A program made the translations under genes and the position numbers. Of a stretch of 14,309 nt of DNA, positions 6,831 to 14,309 are shown piece after piece. The notes beneath the pieces were generated by a model. The model was given only the letters and a program-made list of their open reading frames with translations. It ran no database searches and had not been told where the DNA came from. Every line of letters begins with the position of its first letter. Position 1 is the first letter of the stretch. The DNA is from J088 sp003695505 [NCBI: Candidatus Dadabacteria bacterium] (lineage in GTDB: Bacteria; J088): the NCBI GenBank assembly GCA_003695505.1, contig RFIY01000018.1, forward strand, positions 1 to 14,309. Reading direction: 5' to 3'.

Positions 6831-8183
6831 TTACCCCTGCTTGTCTCTTTGATCGACGTAGTCGCCGATGCGGATCCCCAGTACCGCCGGGTCGAGGGTG
6901 CCGACGATTCGGCGCGGCCGCCCCTCCTGATTGGCCAGATCGAGTGTCAGGGGAATCCGCAGCAGATTTCCTCGCGCGTCGCGGACGATCTTCAGCTTCG
7001 GCTGATCTTCGTGTTCACGATTGAAGGCCACGACGATGCCGACTTCGCCGCTGTTCAGACGCACGGTCGTACCGATTGGATAGATTCCGAGCATACGGAT
7101 AAACGTATCGGTAAACTTCGGATTGAGATGCCCGTTGCTCTTCTGCTTCAGCAGAATCTCAATCCCTTCCTGCGGCGTAAATTGCCGCTGGTACGGACGC
7201 AGAGTCGTAACGGAGTCGTAGACATCGCAGACCGCCGTGATCTGACCCGGCTCCGACAATTCCTTTGTCGGCGACAACTCCGGGTATCCCTTGCGATTGT
7301 AGCCGCAGTGATGTTGCAGGACACCATCGACAATGTCGTGGAGCTGCATCTGCTGCACGATCTCGGCCGAATACTCCGGATGCCGTCGCATTTGCATCCA
7401 CTCGTCGTCGGTCAGCTTTCCCGGCTTGTTGATAATCTCGATCGGCACGCGCGTCTTGCCGACATCGTGCAGCATACCGCCGAGGCCAATCAGCTCCTTG
7501 TCGGCTGACATACCGAGTTCGTCCGCCATCGCCAGTGCGAACACGCCAACATTGACCGAGTGGTTGAAGGTGTAGTTGTCGTAGTCGGACAGCATCGTCA
7601 GGCCGAGCATCAGGTTGGGATCCTGGCTGAGCAACTGACCCAGCTCGTTCATCGTGGCCCGAGCGCGGTCACCGTGCGGAATGTTACCCAGCCGTGCCTC
7701 GCGCCAGAGGTCGACGATATAACGTTTCGCCTCGGTATAGACCTGCAGGGCTCGTTGCTCGAGGTCTTCCTCGTCGAGTTCGACGAGAATGTGTTCGACG
7801 TGCTGCTTTTCGAGGTAGTCGCGGGCATTGCCCCAGTTGGCAAGATCTTCCGGCGGCAGCGCGAGCAGCGCAATCATCGTGCGCAATTCCGCGCCGGTCA
7901 CACCGTGCTGAAACTCGATCCGCACGAGCTGGCGTTCGCGCATAAAATCAAACAGGTCGTCGGAACCTGGAAACGGATCGAAATACGGATTCCCGTCGAC
8001 AACGAGCAGGTCTTCCTGAATGACGACGGCCGCAACCGCCTGTCGGGACAACGCCTGTTCGAGCACGGTCGCAACACGCTGCAGCGGCTGCGTCCGGGCC
8101 GGATGCTCAGGCGGATAGAGGTGAACCGCCTTGGCCGCGGTGGCCAGTTGGGTAATGAGCTGCTGTCCTTGACGCGCATCCAT
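6831..8183 (-). CDS. HD-GYP domain protein with a conserved N-terminal domain
   Basis: Probable cyclic-di-GMP phosphodiesterase or a degenerate sensor of that family (450 residues, cytoplasmic, no membrane segment). Residues about 8-115 are an N-terminal domain (KAVHLYPPEHPA, then VVIQEDLLVVDGNPYFDP) related to that of the neighbouring HEAT-repeat protein. Residues about 195-365 are the HD-GYP domain: H208 in NHSVNV, the HD pair H239-D240 with K243 in LHDVGK, H268 in RRHPE, H291-H292, GYP at 299-301, and CDVYDSVTTLRPYQ with D320 and D323. The usual HHExxDGxGYP reads HHCGYNRKGYP here, losing E, D and G. A C-terminal beta-rich tail (about 370-445; TTVRLNSGEVGIVVAF) resembles the tails of several HD-GYP proteins. 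The frame has a stop just before the ATG, and no Shine-Dalgarno site is seen. It lies 83 bases downstream of the HEAT gene. Confidence 0.9.
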   Translation of the reverse strand: MDARQGQQLITQLATAAKAVHLYPPEHPARTQPLQRVATVLEQALSRQAVAAVVIQEDLLVVDGNPYFDPFPGSDDLFDFMRERQLVRIEFQHGVTGAELRTMIALLALPPEDLANWGNARDYLEKQHVEHILVELDEEDLEQRALQVYTEAKRYIVDLWREARLGNIPHGDRARATMNELGQLLSQDPNLMLGLTMLSDYDNYTFNHSVNVGVFALAMADELGMSADKELIGLGGMLHDVGKTRVPIEIINKPGKLTDDEWMQMRRHPEYSAEIVQQMQLHDIVDGVLQHHCGYNRKGYPELSPTKELSEPGQITAVCDVYDSVTTLRPYQRQFTPQEGIEILLKQKSNGHLNPKFTDTFIRMLGIYPIGTTVRLNSGEVGIVVAFNREHEDQPKLKIVRDARGNLLRIPLTLDLANQEGRPRRIVGTLDPAVLGIRIGDYVDQRDKQG

Positions 8184-8191
8184 GGGGGATC

Positions 8192-8197
8192 ATTGTA
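8192..8197 (-). promoter_or_regulatory. Possible -10 element immediately before the HD-GYP start
   Basis: TACAAT on the minus strand matches the -10 consensus in five of six positions. It ends 8 bases before the ATG (8183-8181), so transcription from it would begin almost at the start codon, giving a leaderless message. No convincing -35 is seen at 17 bases. Confidence 0.3.
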
Positions 8198-8266
8198 GCG
8201 GGCGGCGAACCAACATGCACCGAACGTGCGGTTGTTTGCCAAACCAGCCGCCCGACGGGGGTGCGT

Positions 8267-9847
8267 TCATGCGCCCGCGAGACCGGGCCGGCGCTGACGC
8301 TTCATGATGTCTACACCACGCGCCACCCAGCGCCGCACCTCGGCGTCCGGATCCGAAGCATACTGCCGCAACAGATCCCAGGTCTCTGGCAATCGCAGAC
8401 AGATCAATTCTGCTGCAACGCGCCGCAAGGCCTCCTGTCGTCTGGCGCCAAGCAGTTTTCTGCGGGGTGTCATCAGGCGCTCCAGAAAAGGAAGGATATC
8501 GGGCGGATCCAGTTCGGAAAGGACGCGCAGCGCTTCTTCCGCGACCGCGATCGGCGCCTTGTCAACCAGGTTCAGAATCGTTGGCAGCACGTCCGAAGCC
8601 GGGAAATAGGCAAGCTGATCAACGGCATGCCGACGATCATTGTCATCACCGTGTTCCGTGGCGCGAATCAATGCCGCCTGGGCCGTTGCTCCGCCCAGGC
8701 GCCGCAGCGCCTCACGCGCAGCGTAACGTACGCGTGGATGCTCATGGCGAAGCAGGGGCACGAGATCGTCTGCCAGCGCCTCGTCTCCGAGTCCTCCGAG
8801 CAACTGTACCGCATTGCGCACGACGAACCAGCGCGCATCGCCAAGTAGTGCGCGGGCCGGTTCACGAATGTCATCTCCGAATTTGTGGAGTGTCGCGATC
8901 AGACGCTCACGCGCCTTGCGGCTCTCCGCTTCCGCCAATGCATGGAACAGAAAGGGAATCACGGCCGGGCCAATGGGCAACAGCGCGTTGGCGTGATCCT
9001 CCCAGCGGCGCCCCAGCGCCCGGATAATCCGCCCGATCTCGATGTCGACAACGTCCGGGGTCGCGATACTGCGAACCCCCTGAATCAGCAGCGTGTACTG
9101 TTCGTCCGCGTCGCCGAACTGATATGTCAGGCGACTGAGAATCTGCAACGCGATCGCCGACGGTGCATGGTCGTCCGCCTCATCCGCCTGACGACAGTAG
9201 CGAACAATCTTCGCCAGCACCCGGCGAAAACGGTCGACATCGTCCAGAACCGTTATGAGCTTCTCGAGCAACCGATGCAGCTCCGGGTGTTGTTCCCGTG
9301 GTTCGTCCATCAACTGGTCGAGGTTGGTCGCCTCGTCGTCGCCGGTTTCGAGAGCCTCGGGCTCGCTGTCGTCGGCGGCCTGCTCTTCTTCCCAGGCCGA
9401 GATCTGTGTGGCCGAGAACTGCATGTCGTTCGCCCAGATGCCGCGCGCGCCGGCGCGTGCGAGCGCCTGTTCAGCCCCACCTTTCTGATGGAGCTCGTGT
9501 GGCTCCGTCGTCAGGACACGAAACAGGGCGTGAAAATCCTGGAGCGTAGCGCTCTGCGAAAAATGAAGTCTTTTCAGGCGACGCCGGAACAATTCACCCG
9601 AAAGATTCTGCAGCACCTGCGGGTGACCGGTGATCGGCCGCTCGTCAAGCAGCAACTGATTTCGCGTAATCGTGACATCGATATCACCGACCCGTTTGAG
9701 CAACTGGGACAGGAAAAGATAGCTGCGCTCCAGGCTGCGCTGGAAGGCGGGGTGGGTGATCGGATAAAATTGAGCCATACGCAGTGTCTTGCCCATTTCG
9801 ACAAAACACGCCTCATAAATCCGTGCTGGAGAAGTCCGTGCGTTCAA
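8267..9847 (-). CDS. HEAT-repeat protein paired with the HD-GYP protein
   Basis: A 526-residue cytoplasmic protein of unknown exact role. Residues about 12-120 form a domain related to the N-terminus of the HD-GYP neighbour (MAQFYPITHPAFQRSLER, then VTITRNQLLLDERPI, then RRRLKRLHFSQSATLQDF). An acidic, probably flexible linker follows (about 151-188, rich in E and D). Residues about 190-520 are alpha-helical HEAT/PBS-lyase-like repeats, clearest at 314-333, 339-363, 367-395, 405-430 and 434-460 (for example VRYAAREALRRLGG); such scaffolds usually bind partner proteins. The frame opens at TTG, chosen because AGGGAG lies 5 bases upstream; the first in-frame ATG is at codon 18 and would cut into the N-terminal domain. 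Probably co-expressed with the HD-GYP gene and acting in the same signalling pathway, but this is inference. Confidence 0.85.
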   Translation of the reverse strand: MNARTSPARIYEACFVEMGKTLRMAQFYPITHPAFQRSLERSYLFLSQLLKRVGDIDVTITRNQLLLDERPITGHPQVLQNLSGELFRRRLKRLHFSQSATLQDFHALFRVLTTEPHELHQKGGAEQALARAGARGIWANDMQFSATQISAWEEEQAADDSEPEALETGDDEATNLDQLMDEPREQHPELHRLLEKLITVLDDVDRFRRVLAKIVRYCRQADEADDHAPSAIALQILSRLTYQFGDADEQYTLLIQGVRSIATPDVVDIEIGRIIRALGRRWEDHANALLPIGPAVIPFLFHALAEAESRKARERLIATLHKFGDDIREPARALLGDARWFVVRNAVQLLGGLGDEALADDLVPLLRHEHPRVRYAAREALRRLGGATAQAALIRATEHGDDNDRRHAVDQLAYFPASDVLPTILNLVDKAPIAVAEEALRVLSELDPPDILPFLERLMTPRRKLLGARRQEALRRVAAELICLRLPETWDLLRQYASDPDAEVRRWVARGVDIMKRQRRPGLAGA

Positions 9848-9852
9848 GCAGA

Positions 9853-9858
9853 CTCCCT
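9853..9858 (-). promoter_or_regulatory. Shine-Dalgarno site supporting a TTG start of the HEAT-repeat gene
   Basis: AGGGAG on the minus strand lies 5 bases before the TTG at 9847-9845. The in-frame ATG at codon 18 lacks a comparable site. Confidence 0.55.
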
Positions 9859-9917
9859 GTCGTGTCCGCCAGTCGGCACACGGCCGTCCGCGACCACATT
9901 TGCTGTTCGATCACACC

Positions 9918-9926
9918 AGTGTAGCA
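9918..9926 (-). promoter_or_regulatory. Possible extended -10 promoter for the HEAT/HD-GYP unit
   Basis: TGCTACACT on the minus strand has the TGn extension and a four-of-six -10 match. It lies about 70 bases before the TTG start. The -35 position (TTTCGT, 17 bases upstream) is poor. It overlaps the pgpA start region, which reads divergently. Confidence 0.3.
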
Positions 9927-10439
9927 GTGGCGGAACCTAAACGAAAGCATCAGCCCGGCTGGCTGCCCCTGGCACGCGGTGGGCCAGATGGCCTGACGAC
10001 GCTGCTTGTGGTCACCTGTGGTGGGGCCGGCCTGTCGCCATTCGCACCGGGCACATTCGGCACGTTCGCCGCCTGGGCCGTCGCCTGGATGCTCGATGTG
10101 CCGCACCACACCTGGCTGGCGGTCGGGTTTGCCGCGTTCGTGCTCGGCGTCGTCTACACAGACAGAGCCCATGCCGCGACGGACACGGAGGATCCGGGGT
10201 GGATCGTCATCGATGAAGCGGCGGCGTGGTGGACCTGCTACGGAATCCTCGGGGGCGACCTGCTAATGCAGGCGGCAATCTTTTTCGTATTTCGGCTGTT
10301 CGACATCGCCAAACCACCGCCGGTTGGCTGGATCGACCGCCGCTTCAAGAATGGTTTCGGCGTCATGGCCGATGATCTTGCCGCGGCGGGATGGACGATC
10401 GCGGCCCTGCTGCTGCTTCGCCCCTATATCGCGGCATGA
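9927..10439 (+). CDS. pgpA: Phosphatidylglycerophosphatase A
   Basis: Inner-membrane phosphatase that removes the phosphate from phosphatidylglycerophosphate to give phosphatidylglycerol. The 170 residues match the family (E. coli 172). Its signatures are in order: GGAGLSPFAPGTFGTFAAW, the VIDEAAAWW segment with a conserved Asp-Glu, FRLFDIAKPPPVGWIDR, and NGFGVMADDLAAAG with the paired aspartates. Hydrophobic helices lie at about residues 50-75, 110-130 and 150-165. I chose GTG at 9927 because it leaves about 23 residues before the first conserved strand, as in E. coli; TTG at 9900 would add nine residues and cannot be excluded. Neither has a clear Shine-Dalgarno site. The stop overlaps the next gene by four bases (ATGA). 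It is divergent from the HEAT gene. Confidence 0.9.
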   Translation: MAEPKRKHQPGWLPLARGGPDGLTTLLVVTCGGAGLSPFAPGTFGTFAAWAVAWMLDVPHHTWLAVGFAAFVLGVVYTDRAHAATDTEDPGWIVIDEAAAWWTCYGILGGDLLMQAAIFFVFRLFDIAKPPPVGWIDRRFKNGFGVMADDLAAAGWTIAALLLLRPYIAA

Positions 10440-11164
10440 GTGGACGGATTTTGTCGGTATCGGACGCGCATCTGTTCGACCTGAATGCGCCGGACGCGCA
10501 GGCATTCCTTGCGTTTCTGGAGCGCCCCGACACGGCGACGGCGCAACTGGTCGTCCTCAACGGTGACATTTTCGACTTTTTCGTGGGCCGCCAGCGTGTC
10601 GCGCTTCGGCACTATGCACCCGTCCTCGAGCGCATCGAAACACTGGCCACACGAACACAGGTCGTCTTTGTTCAGGGCAACCATGATTTTCATCTCGACC
10701 GCGTGCTGTCTTCGAATGTGGCGGTGGTCGACCAGTTCGACACGATCACCTCGGCGGGGTTGCGCGTGCGCTGGCTGCACGGCGACTACGTCGCCCCGTC
10801 GCGAGGGTATCTGGCAGGACACCGTGCGCTGCGATCATCCGCTGCGCTGTGGCTGACCGAGCATCTACCGGCGCACCTGGCCTGGCAACTTGCACTGACG
10901 ATGTCACGAACATCCAGAGACCAGGGACACGATGCAACGCCGGCACAACTGGACGCACTGCGACCGCAGGCGGCTCGAGCGGCGCGTGGCAGCGACCTGC
11001 TCGTCACGGGCCATTTCCACTGCCCGCACGTCGCGCAGCTCGACGGTGGTGGCACCTGGGTGTCGGTCGGGCCCTGGCTGAATGACTGCTGGTATCTGTC
11101 GATCGAGGGGGATCAATGGCGCGTCCAGCAATTCGACGAATCGGGCGTAACGCCGCCCGCCTGA
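10436..11164 (+). CDS. lpxH: LpxH-like UDP-2,3-diacylglucosamine diphosphatase / metallophosphoesterase
   Basis: Calcineurin-like metallophosphoesterase, most likely the peripheral membrane enzyme that cleaves UDP-2,3-diacylglucosamine to lipid X and UMP in lipid A synthesis. The 242 residues fit the family (E. coli 240). All five metal-site blocks are present: SDAH (D10, H12), GDIFD (D44, D47), GNHD (N82-D84), LHGD (H115) and GHFH (H193, H195). Classical LpxH has GNRDF at the third block where this protein has GNHDF, so it may belong to an LpxH2-like or related branch. Residues 118-165 form the helical insertion seen between blocks in LpxH. The ATG was chosen because it overlaps the pgpA stop (ATGA); an earlier ATG lies inside pgpA. 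Neighbouring pgpA supports an envelope-lipid role, though substrate is inferred. Confidence 0.78.
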   Translation: MSGRILSVSDAHLFDLNAPDAQAFLAFLERPDTATAQLVVLNGDIFDFFVGRQRVALRHYAPVLERIETLATRTQVVFVQGNHDFHLDRVLSSNVAVVDQFDTITSAGLRVRWLHGDYVAPSRGYLAGHRALRSSAALWLTEHLPAHLAWQLALTMSRTSRDQGHDATPAQLDALRPQAARAARGSDLLVTGHFHCPHVAQLDGGGTWVSVGPWLNDCWYLSIEGDQWRVQQFDESGVTPPA

Positions 11165-11871
11165 CCGGAGACATTTTTGCCCCGCAGGTCTGCGCACTGA
11201 CAGGCACGGCGGCGGACTCCGCGCTTGGACCAGAGACGCACCGCCTGCTGCCGGCATTGCCCGAGACACGCTGCCCGCGCTGTGACGGGCCGCCCGGCGA
11301 AGAACTCGAGTGCGGCTTGTGTCGCGCCGCCGCCTGGCGCTGGATCGCAGCGGCCGCGCGCTGGGAAGATCCGTGGCAGCGCCTCATCCGTCGTTGGAAG
11401 CTGGGGCCGGAACCTGCCCTGACACCCGCATTCGCCGATCTGATCTGCGAGCTGATTGCGACCGAAGACATTGATGCAGCGACCTGCGTCGTACCCATAC
11501 CACCGCGCGGACGCGCGAGTCTGTTGCGGGGCGGGCGAATCGTCATCGACCTGGCCTGGTCCGTCGCGACGCGACTTCGCCTTCCAGCCCGGCTGCTGCT
11601 CTGGCCCGAGCGGCCCCAAAGGCCACAACGCGGCCTGCAACGACGGGCGCGTCTGGGCCGGGATCAGGCATTCGTCGTGCGCGCGGCATTGCCACCCGGC
11701 ACTCATCGTGTCCTGCTGATCGATGATGTTATGACGACTGGCGCGACCATGACAGCCGCGACGCGGGCGCTCGTCGCGAGCTGGCCGGGACTCGATGTCT
11801 GCGGAGCCGTTCTGGCACGCGCCTGGACCGAAGGGGGACCCGGCACAATTGCGCACGAAAAAACCCTTTAG
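11116..11871 (+). CDS. comF: ComF family phosphoribosyltransferase-like protein
   Basis: Cytoplasmic member of the ComF/GntX group; relatives are needed for DNA uptake during natural transformation in some bacteria, although many carriers are not known to be competent. The 251 residues match the usual 220-250. A zinc-ribbon (C53, C56, C66, C69) is followed by WKLG (94-97), equivalent to the usual KxxG region. A PRTase core ends in the PRPP-binding motif VLLIDDVMTTGATM (199-212). The family motif normally reading R-x3-RGFNQ-x2-LA is altered here to RASLLRGGRIVIDLA. The ATG is inside lpxH, giving a 49-base out-of-phase overlap; GAGGGGG 4 bases upstream supports it. It is the third gene of the pgpA-lpxH-comF unit. 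Biological role here unknown. Confidence 0.88.
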   Translation: MARPAIRRIGRNAARLTGDIFAPQVCALTGTAADSALGPETHRLLPALPETRCPRCDGPPGEELECGLCRAAAWRWIAAAARWEDPWQRLIRRWKLGPEPALTPAFADLICELIATEDIDAATCVVPIPPRGRASLLRGGRIVIDLAWSVATRLRLPARLLLWPERPQRPQRGLQRRARLGRDQAFVVRAALPPGTHRVLLIDDVMTTGATMTAATRALVASWPGLDVCGAVLARAWTEGGPGTIAHEKTL

Positions 11872-11918
11872 TGGCAAGACGTTCCGACTGTATTCGACTC
11901 GCGCTCAGGGCGACGATC

Positions 11919-11927
11919 TGGTATCAT
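11919..11927 (+). promoter_or_regulatory. Possible extended -10 promoter of gyrA
   Basis: TGGTATCAT carries the TGn extension and a five-of-six -10 match (TATCAT), about 95 bases before the gyrA GTG. No good -35 is seen. The 150-base gap between comF and gyrA (11872-12021) holds no T-rich terminator hairpin that I can find. Confidence 0.4.
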
Positions 11928-12021
11928 GTCGCGTGCCCGCGAATCGTTCCCGGATCCACACATTGACGACCGCTATCGGTGCCCCGACCCCGCGGCATGA
12001 TGGTACGCGAAAGGATCACCC

Positions 12022-14309
12022 GTGACGGCTGAACTGACGCCGATCAATATCGAAGACGAGATGCGGCAAAGCTATCTCGATTACGCGATGAGCGTGATCA
12101 TTGGCCGCGCATTGCCCGATGTTCGTGACGGTCTCAAACCTGTGCATCGGCGCATTCTCTACGCCATGCACGAACAGGGCAATACGTTCGACAAGCCCTA
12201 CAAGAAGTCGGCGCGCATTGTCGGTGATGTGATCGGAAAGTACCACCCACACGGCGACTCGGCCGTTTATGACGCCATCGTCCGGATGGTGCAGGATTTT
12301 TCGATGCGTGCGCCGCTGATCGACGGCCAGGGCAATTTCGGCAGCGTCGATGGAGACAATGCCGCCGCGATGCGGTACACCGAGATCCGTCTCGCTCGCG
12401 TCGCCAACGAAATGCTCGCGGACATCGACAAGGAAACGGTCGACTGGGCACCCAACTATGATGAGTCCCTGCTGGAGCCCGTCGTTCTGCCGACGCGCGT
12501 CCCCAATATGCTGCTCAATGGTTCTAGCGGGATCGCCGTCGGGATGGCCACAAACATTCCACCGCACAACCTGACGGAACTGTGCAACGGACTGATCGCG
12601 CTCCTGGAAAACCCGGACATCGGTATCGATGAACTGATGGAACACATTCCGGGGCCGGATTTTCCGACGGCGGGCTTCATTCACGGAAAGCGCGCGATCC
12701 GCGAAGCGTACGAAACCGGTCGCGGCGTCATCCGCCTGCGCGCCCGGGCTCACTTCGAAACCGGCCCCAACGACCGGCAGATGATCGTGGTCACGGAGCT
12801 GCCTTACCAGGTCAACAAGGCCCGGCTGCAGGAAAAGATCGCCGAGCTGGTCAAGGACAAGAAACTCGAGGGCATCAGCGACCTGCGTGACGAATCCGAT
12901 CGCGATGGCATGCGCCTGGTGATCTTCGTCAAGCGCGGCGAACAGCCCGAAATCGTGCTCAATCGCCTGTACAAACAGACCGCACTGCAAACGAGCTTCG
13001 GCATCAACGCCGTTGCGTTACACGATGGCCGCCCTCGCCTGATGCCGCTGAAAGACATGCTCCAGGCGTTTCTGTCGCACCGCGAAGAAGTCGTGCTGCG
13101 CCGCAGCCGCTACGAGCTGCGCAAAGCCCGCGAGCGGGCGCACATTCTGGAAGGGCTGGTCAAGGCACTCGATCAGCTCGATGCCGTCATTGAGCTGATT
13201 CGCGCCAGCGCGGATGGCGAAGCCGCGCGCAACGGGCTGATGGAAACGTTCGGTTTCTCCGAAGTTCAGGCGCGCGCCATTCTCGATATGCGCCTGCAGC
13301 GACTGACCGGCCTGGAACGCGACAAGATCATTCAGGAATATCAGGATGTGCTGGCCCGGATTCGTGAGCTCGAAGAAATCCTCGCCAGCCGCGATAAGGT
13401 ACTCGCCATCATCGGCGATGAGATCCGCGAGATTCGCGATGCGTACGGCGACGAGCGGCGAACCGAGATCGTCGAGGCGCAGGATGAAATCCGCATGGAG
13501 GATCTGATCGCCGACGACGAAATGGTCGTCGTGCGAACGCACCGCGGCTACATCAAACGATTGAGCCTGGACGAGTTTCGTCAGCAGCGGCGCGGCGGAA
13601 AAGGCAAAACCGGCATCGGCACCCGTGACGAAGACTGGGTTGAAGATCTTTTCGTCGCGCGGGCGCATTCGATGCTGCTGTTCTTTACCGACCACGGGCA
13701 GGTCCACTGGCTCAAGGTCTGGCAGGTTCCCGAGGCCGGACGGGCCGCACGCGGCCTGCCGATCGTCAACCTGCTCGAGCTCGGAGAAGACGAAAAGGTC
13801 TCTGCGGTCGTTCCGGTGCGGGAGTTCGACCCCGATACGTCCCTGCTGTTCGTGACCCGCAACGGCGTCGTCAAACGCACCGAACTCGTTGCCTACAGCC
13901 GGCCACGCGCCAGCGGCATCCACGCGATCCGTCTTGACGAAGGCGACACCGTCGTCTCGGTCTTTCCCGTGACCGACGAACATCAGGCCGTGCTGGTGAC
14001 CCATGGCGGCCAGGCGATCCGTTTCCGGGTAACCGACGTCCGGCTGATGGGCCGGGTTGCACGCGGCGTGCGTGGCATCGACCTGGCGGATGGTGACTAT
14101 GTTGTCGGCGGCTTTCGTGCCGAGCCGGACATCGCGGTACTGACGATCAGCGAACGCGGTTATGGCAAACGCACCGCCATCGACGAGTATCGTCTTCAGG
14201 GTCGGGGTGGCAAGGGCATTATCGCCATGCGCCTGACCGACAAGACCGGCAAACTCGTTGGCGCCATGGGCGTCTATGAAGACGATCAGGTCATGCTGGT
14301 CACCGATAC
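12022..14309 (+). CDS. gyrA: DNA gyrase subunit A (C-terminus beyond the window)
   Basis: Breakage-reunion subunit of DNA gyrase, which with GyrB introduces negative supercoils using ATP. Starting at GTG with AAGGA 6 bases upstream, the frame stays open to the edge, giving 762 codons of a usual 850-900. Landmarks: [25 protein letters not shown] (20-44), the quinolone region [15 protein letters not shown] with S80 and D84 (wild-type residues), and [10 protein letters not shown] with catalytic tyrosine Y119. The tower and coiled-coil gate follow (about 340-480). The beta-pinwheel domain begins near 494 and has the GyrA box QRRGGKG at 522-528, which separates GyrA from ParC. Repeating pinwheel blades include [19 protein letters not shown]. 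The acidic C-terminal tail is outside the window. Order upstream is comF, an unusual neighbour for gyrA as far as I know. Confidence 0.97.
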   Translation, partial: MTAELTPINIEDEMRQSYLDYAMSVIIGRALPDVRDGLKPVHRRILYAMHEQGNTFDKPYKKSARIVGDVIGKYHPHGDSAVYDAIVRMVQDFSMRAPLIDGQGNFGSVDGDNAAAMRYTEIRLARVANEMLADIDKETVDWAPNYDESLLEPVVLPTRVPNMLLNGSSGIAVGMATNIPPHNLTELCNGLIALLENPDIGIDELMEHIPGPDFPTAGFIHGKRAIREAYETGRGVIRLRARAHFETGPNDRQMIVVTELPYQVNKARLQEKIAELVKDKKLEGISDLRDESDRDGMRLVIFVKRGEQPEIVLNRLYKQTALQTSFGINAVALHDGRPRLMPLKDMLQAFLSHREEVVLRRSRYELRKARERAHILEGLVKALDQLDAVIELIRASADGEAARNGLMETFGFSEVQARAILDMRLQRLTGLERDKIIQEYQDVLARIRELEEILASRDKVLAIIGDEIREIRDAYGDERRTEIVEAQDEIRMEDLIADDEMVVVRTHRGYIKRLSLDEFRQQRRGGKGKTGIGTRDEDWVEDLFVARAHSMLLFFTDHGQVHWLKVWQVPEAGRAARGLPIVNLLELGEDEKVSAVVPVREFDPDTSLLFVTRNGVVKRTELVAYSRPRASGIHAIRLDEGDTVVSVFPVTDEHQAVLVTHGGQAIRFRVTDVRLMGRVARGVRGIDLADGDYVVGGFRAEPDIAVLTISERGYGKRTAIDEYRLQGRGGKGIIAMRLTDKTGKLVGAMGVYEDDQVMLVTD

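Noticed and set aside
8885-9940. A 351-codon plus-strand open frame opposite the HEAT-repeat gene
   Set aside because: The minus-strand product has regular HEAT repeats and a domain shared with its neighbour; the plus-strand translation does not look like a protein family.
11963-11968. TTGACG as a -35 for gyrA
   Set aside because: The bases at the right spacing (GACCCC) are not a -10, so the extended -10 at 11919-11927 is the better candidate.
12016-14004. Two long minus-strand open frames (about 324 and 328 codons) opposite gyrA
   Set aside because: gyrA is certain on the plus strand. The antisense products resemble no family and reflect codon bias.

Overview
The window looks like a chromosomal core region of a GC-rich Gram-negative bacterium. 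It is probably a member of Pseudomonadota, and perhaps a gammaproteobacterium. The reasons are a proteobacterial-type GyrA, a type II citrate synthase, a BamD-like outer-membrane lipoprotein, a lipid A hydrolase of the LpxH group, PgpA and a TRAP solute receptor. I cannot name a genus. No tRNA, rRNA, insertion sequence, phage gene or CRISPR array is visible, and no intergenic stretch exceeds about 150 bases.

Layout. (1) At 1-492 is the C-terminal part of a TRAP solute-binding protein. It converges on gltA (556-1833, minus) across a GC-rich hairpin. (2) At 1954-2954, minus strand, a small membrane protein overlaps a BamD-like lipoprotein by four bases (GTGA). (3) Divergently, at 3053-6780, lie an in-frame RpiB-GlyA fusion, nrdR, and an exported protein of unknown function whose start overlaps the nrdR stop (ATGA). 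These three look like one operon. (4) At 6831-9847, minus strand, are a HEAT-repeat protein and an HD-GYP protein. The two share a related N-terminal domain and look like a paired signalling module. (5) Divergently, at 9927-11871, are pgpA, an lpxH-like gene and comF, all overlapping and tightly packed. (6) gyrA starts at 12022 with GTG and runs off the right edge.

Metabolic logic. Citrate synthase feeds the TCA cycle. The fusion joins pentose-phosphate isomerisation to serine/glycine and one-carbon supply. NrdR, just downstream, controls ribonucleotide reductase in most bacteria, so region 3 leans toward nucleotide precursor supply. PgpA and the LpxH-like protein both act in envelope lipid synthesis, and the BamD-like lipoprotein would act in outer-membrane protein assembly.

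The best candidates for something new are the RpiB-GlyA fusion, which has a possible internal start site in its linker; the HEAT/HD-GYP pair with its shared N-terminal domain and altered HD-GYP signature; and the uncharacterised multi-module exported protein coupled to nrdR.
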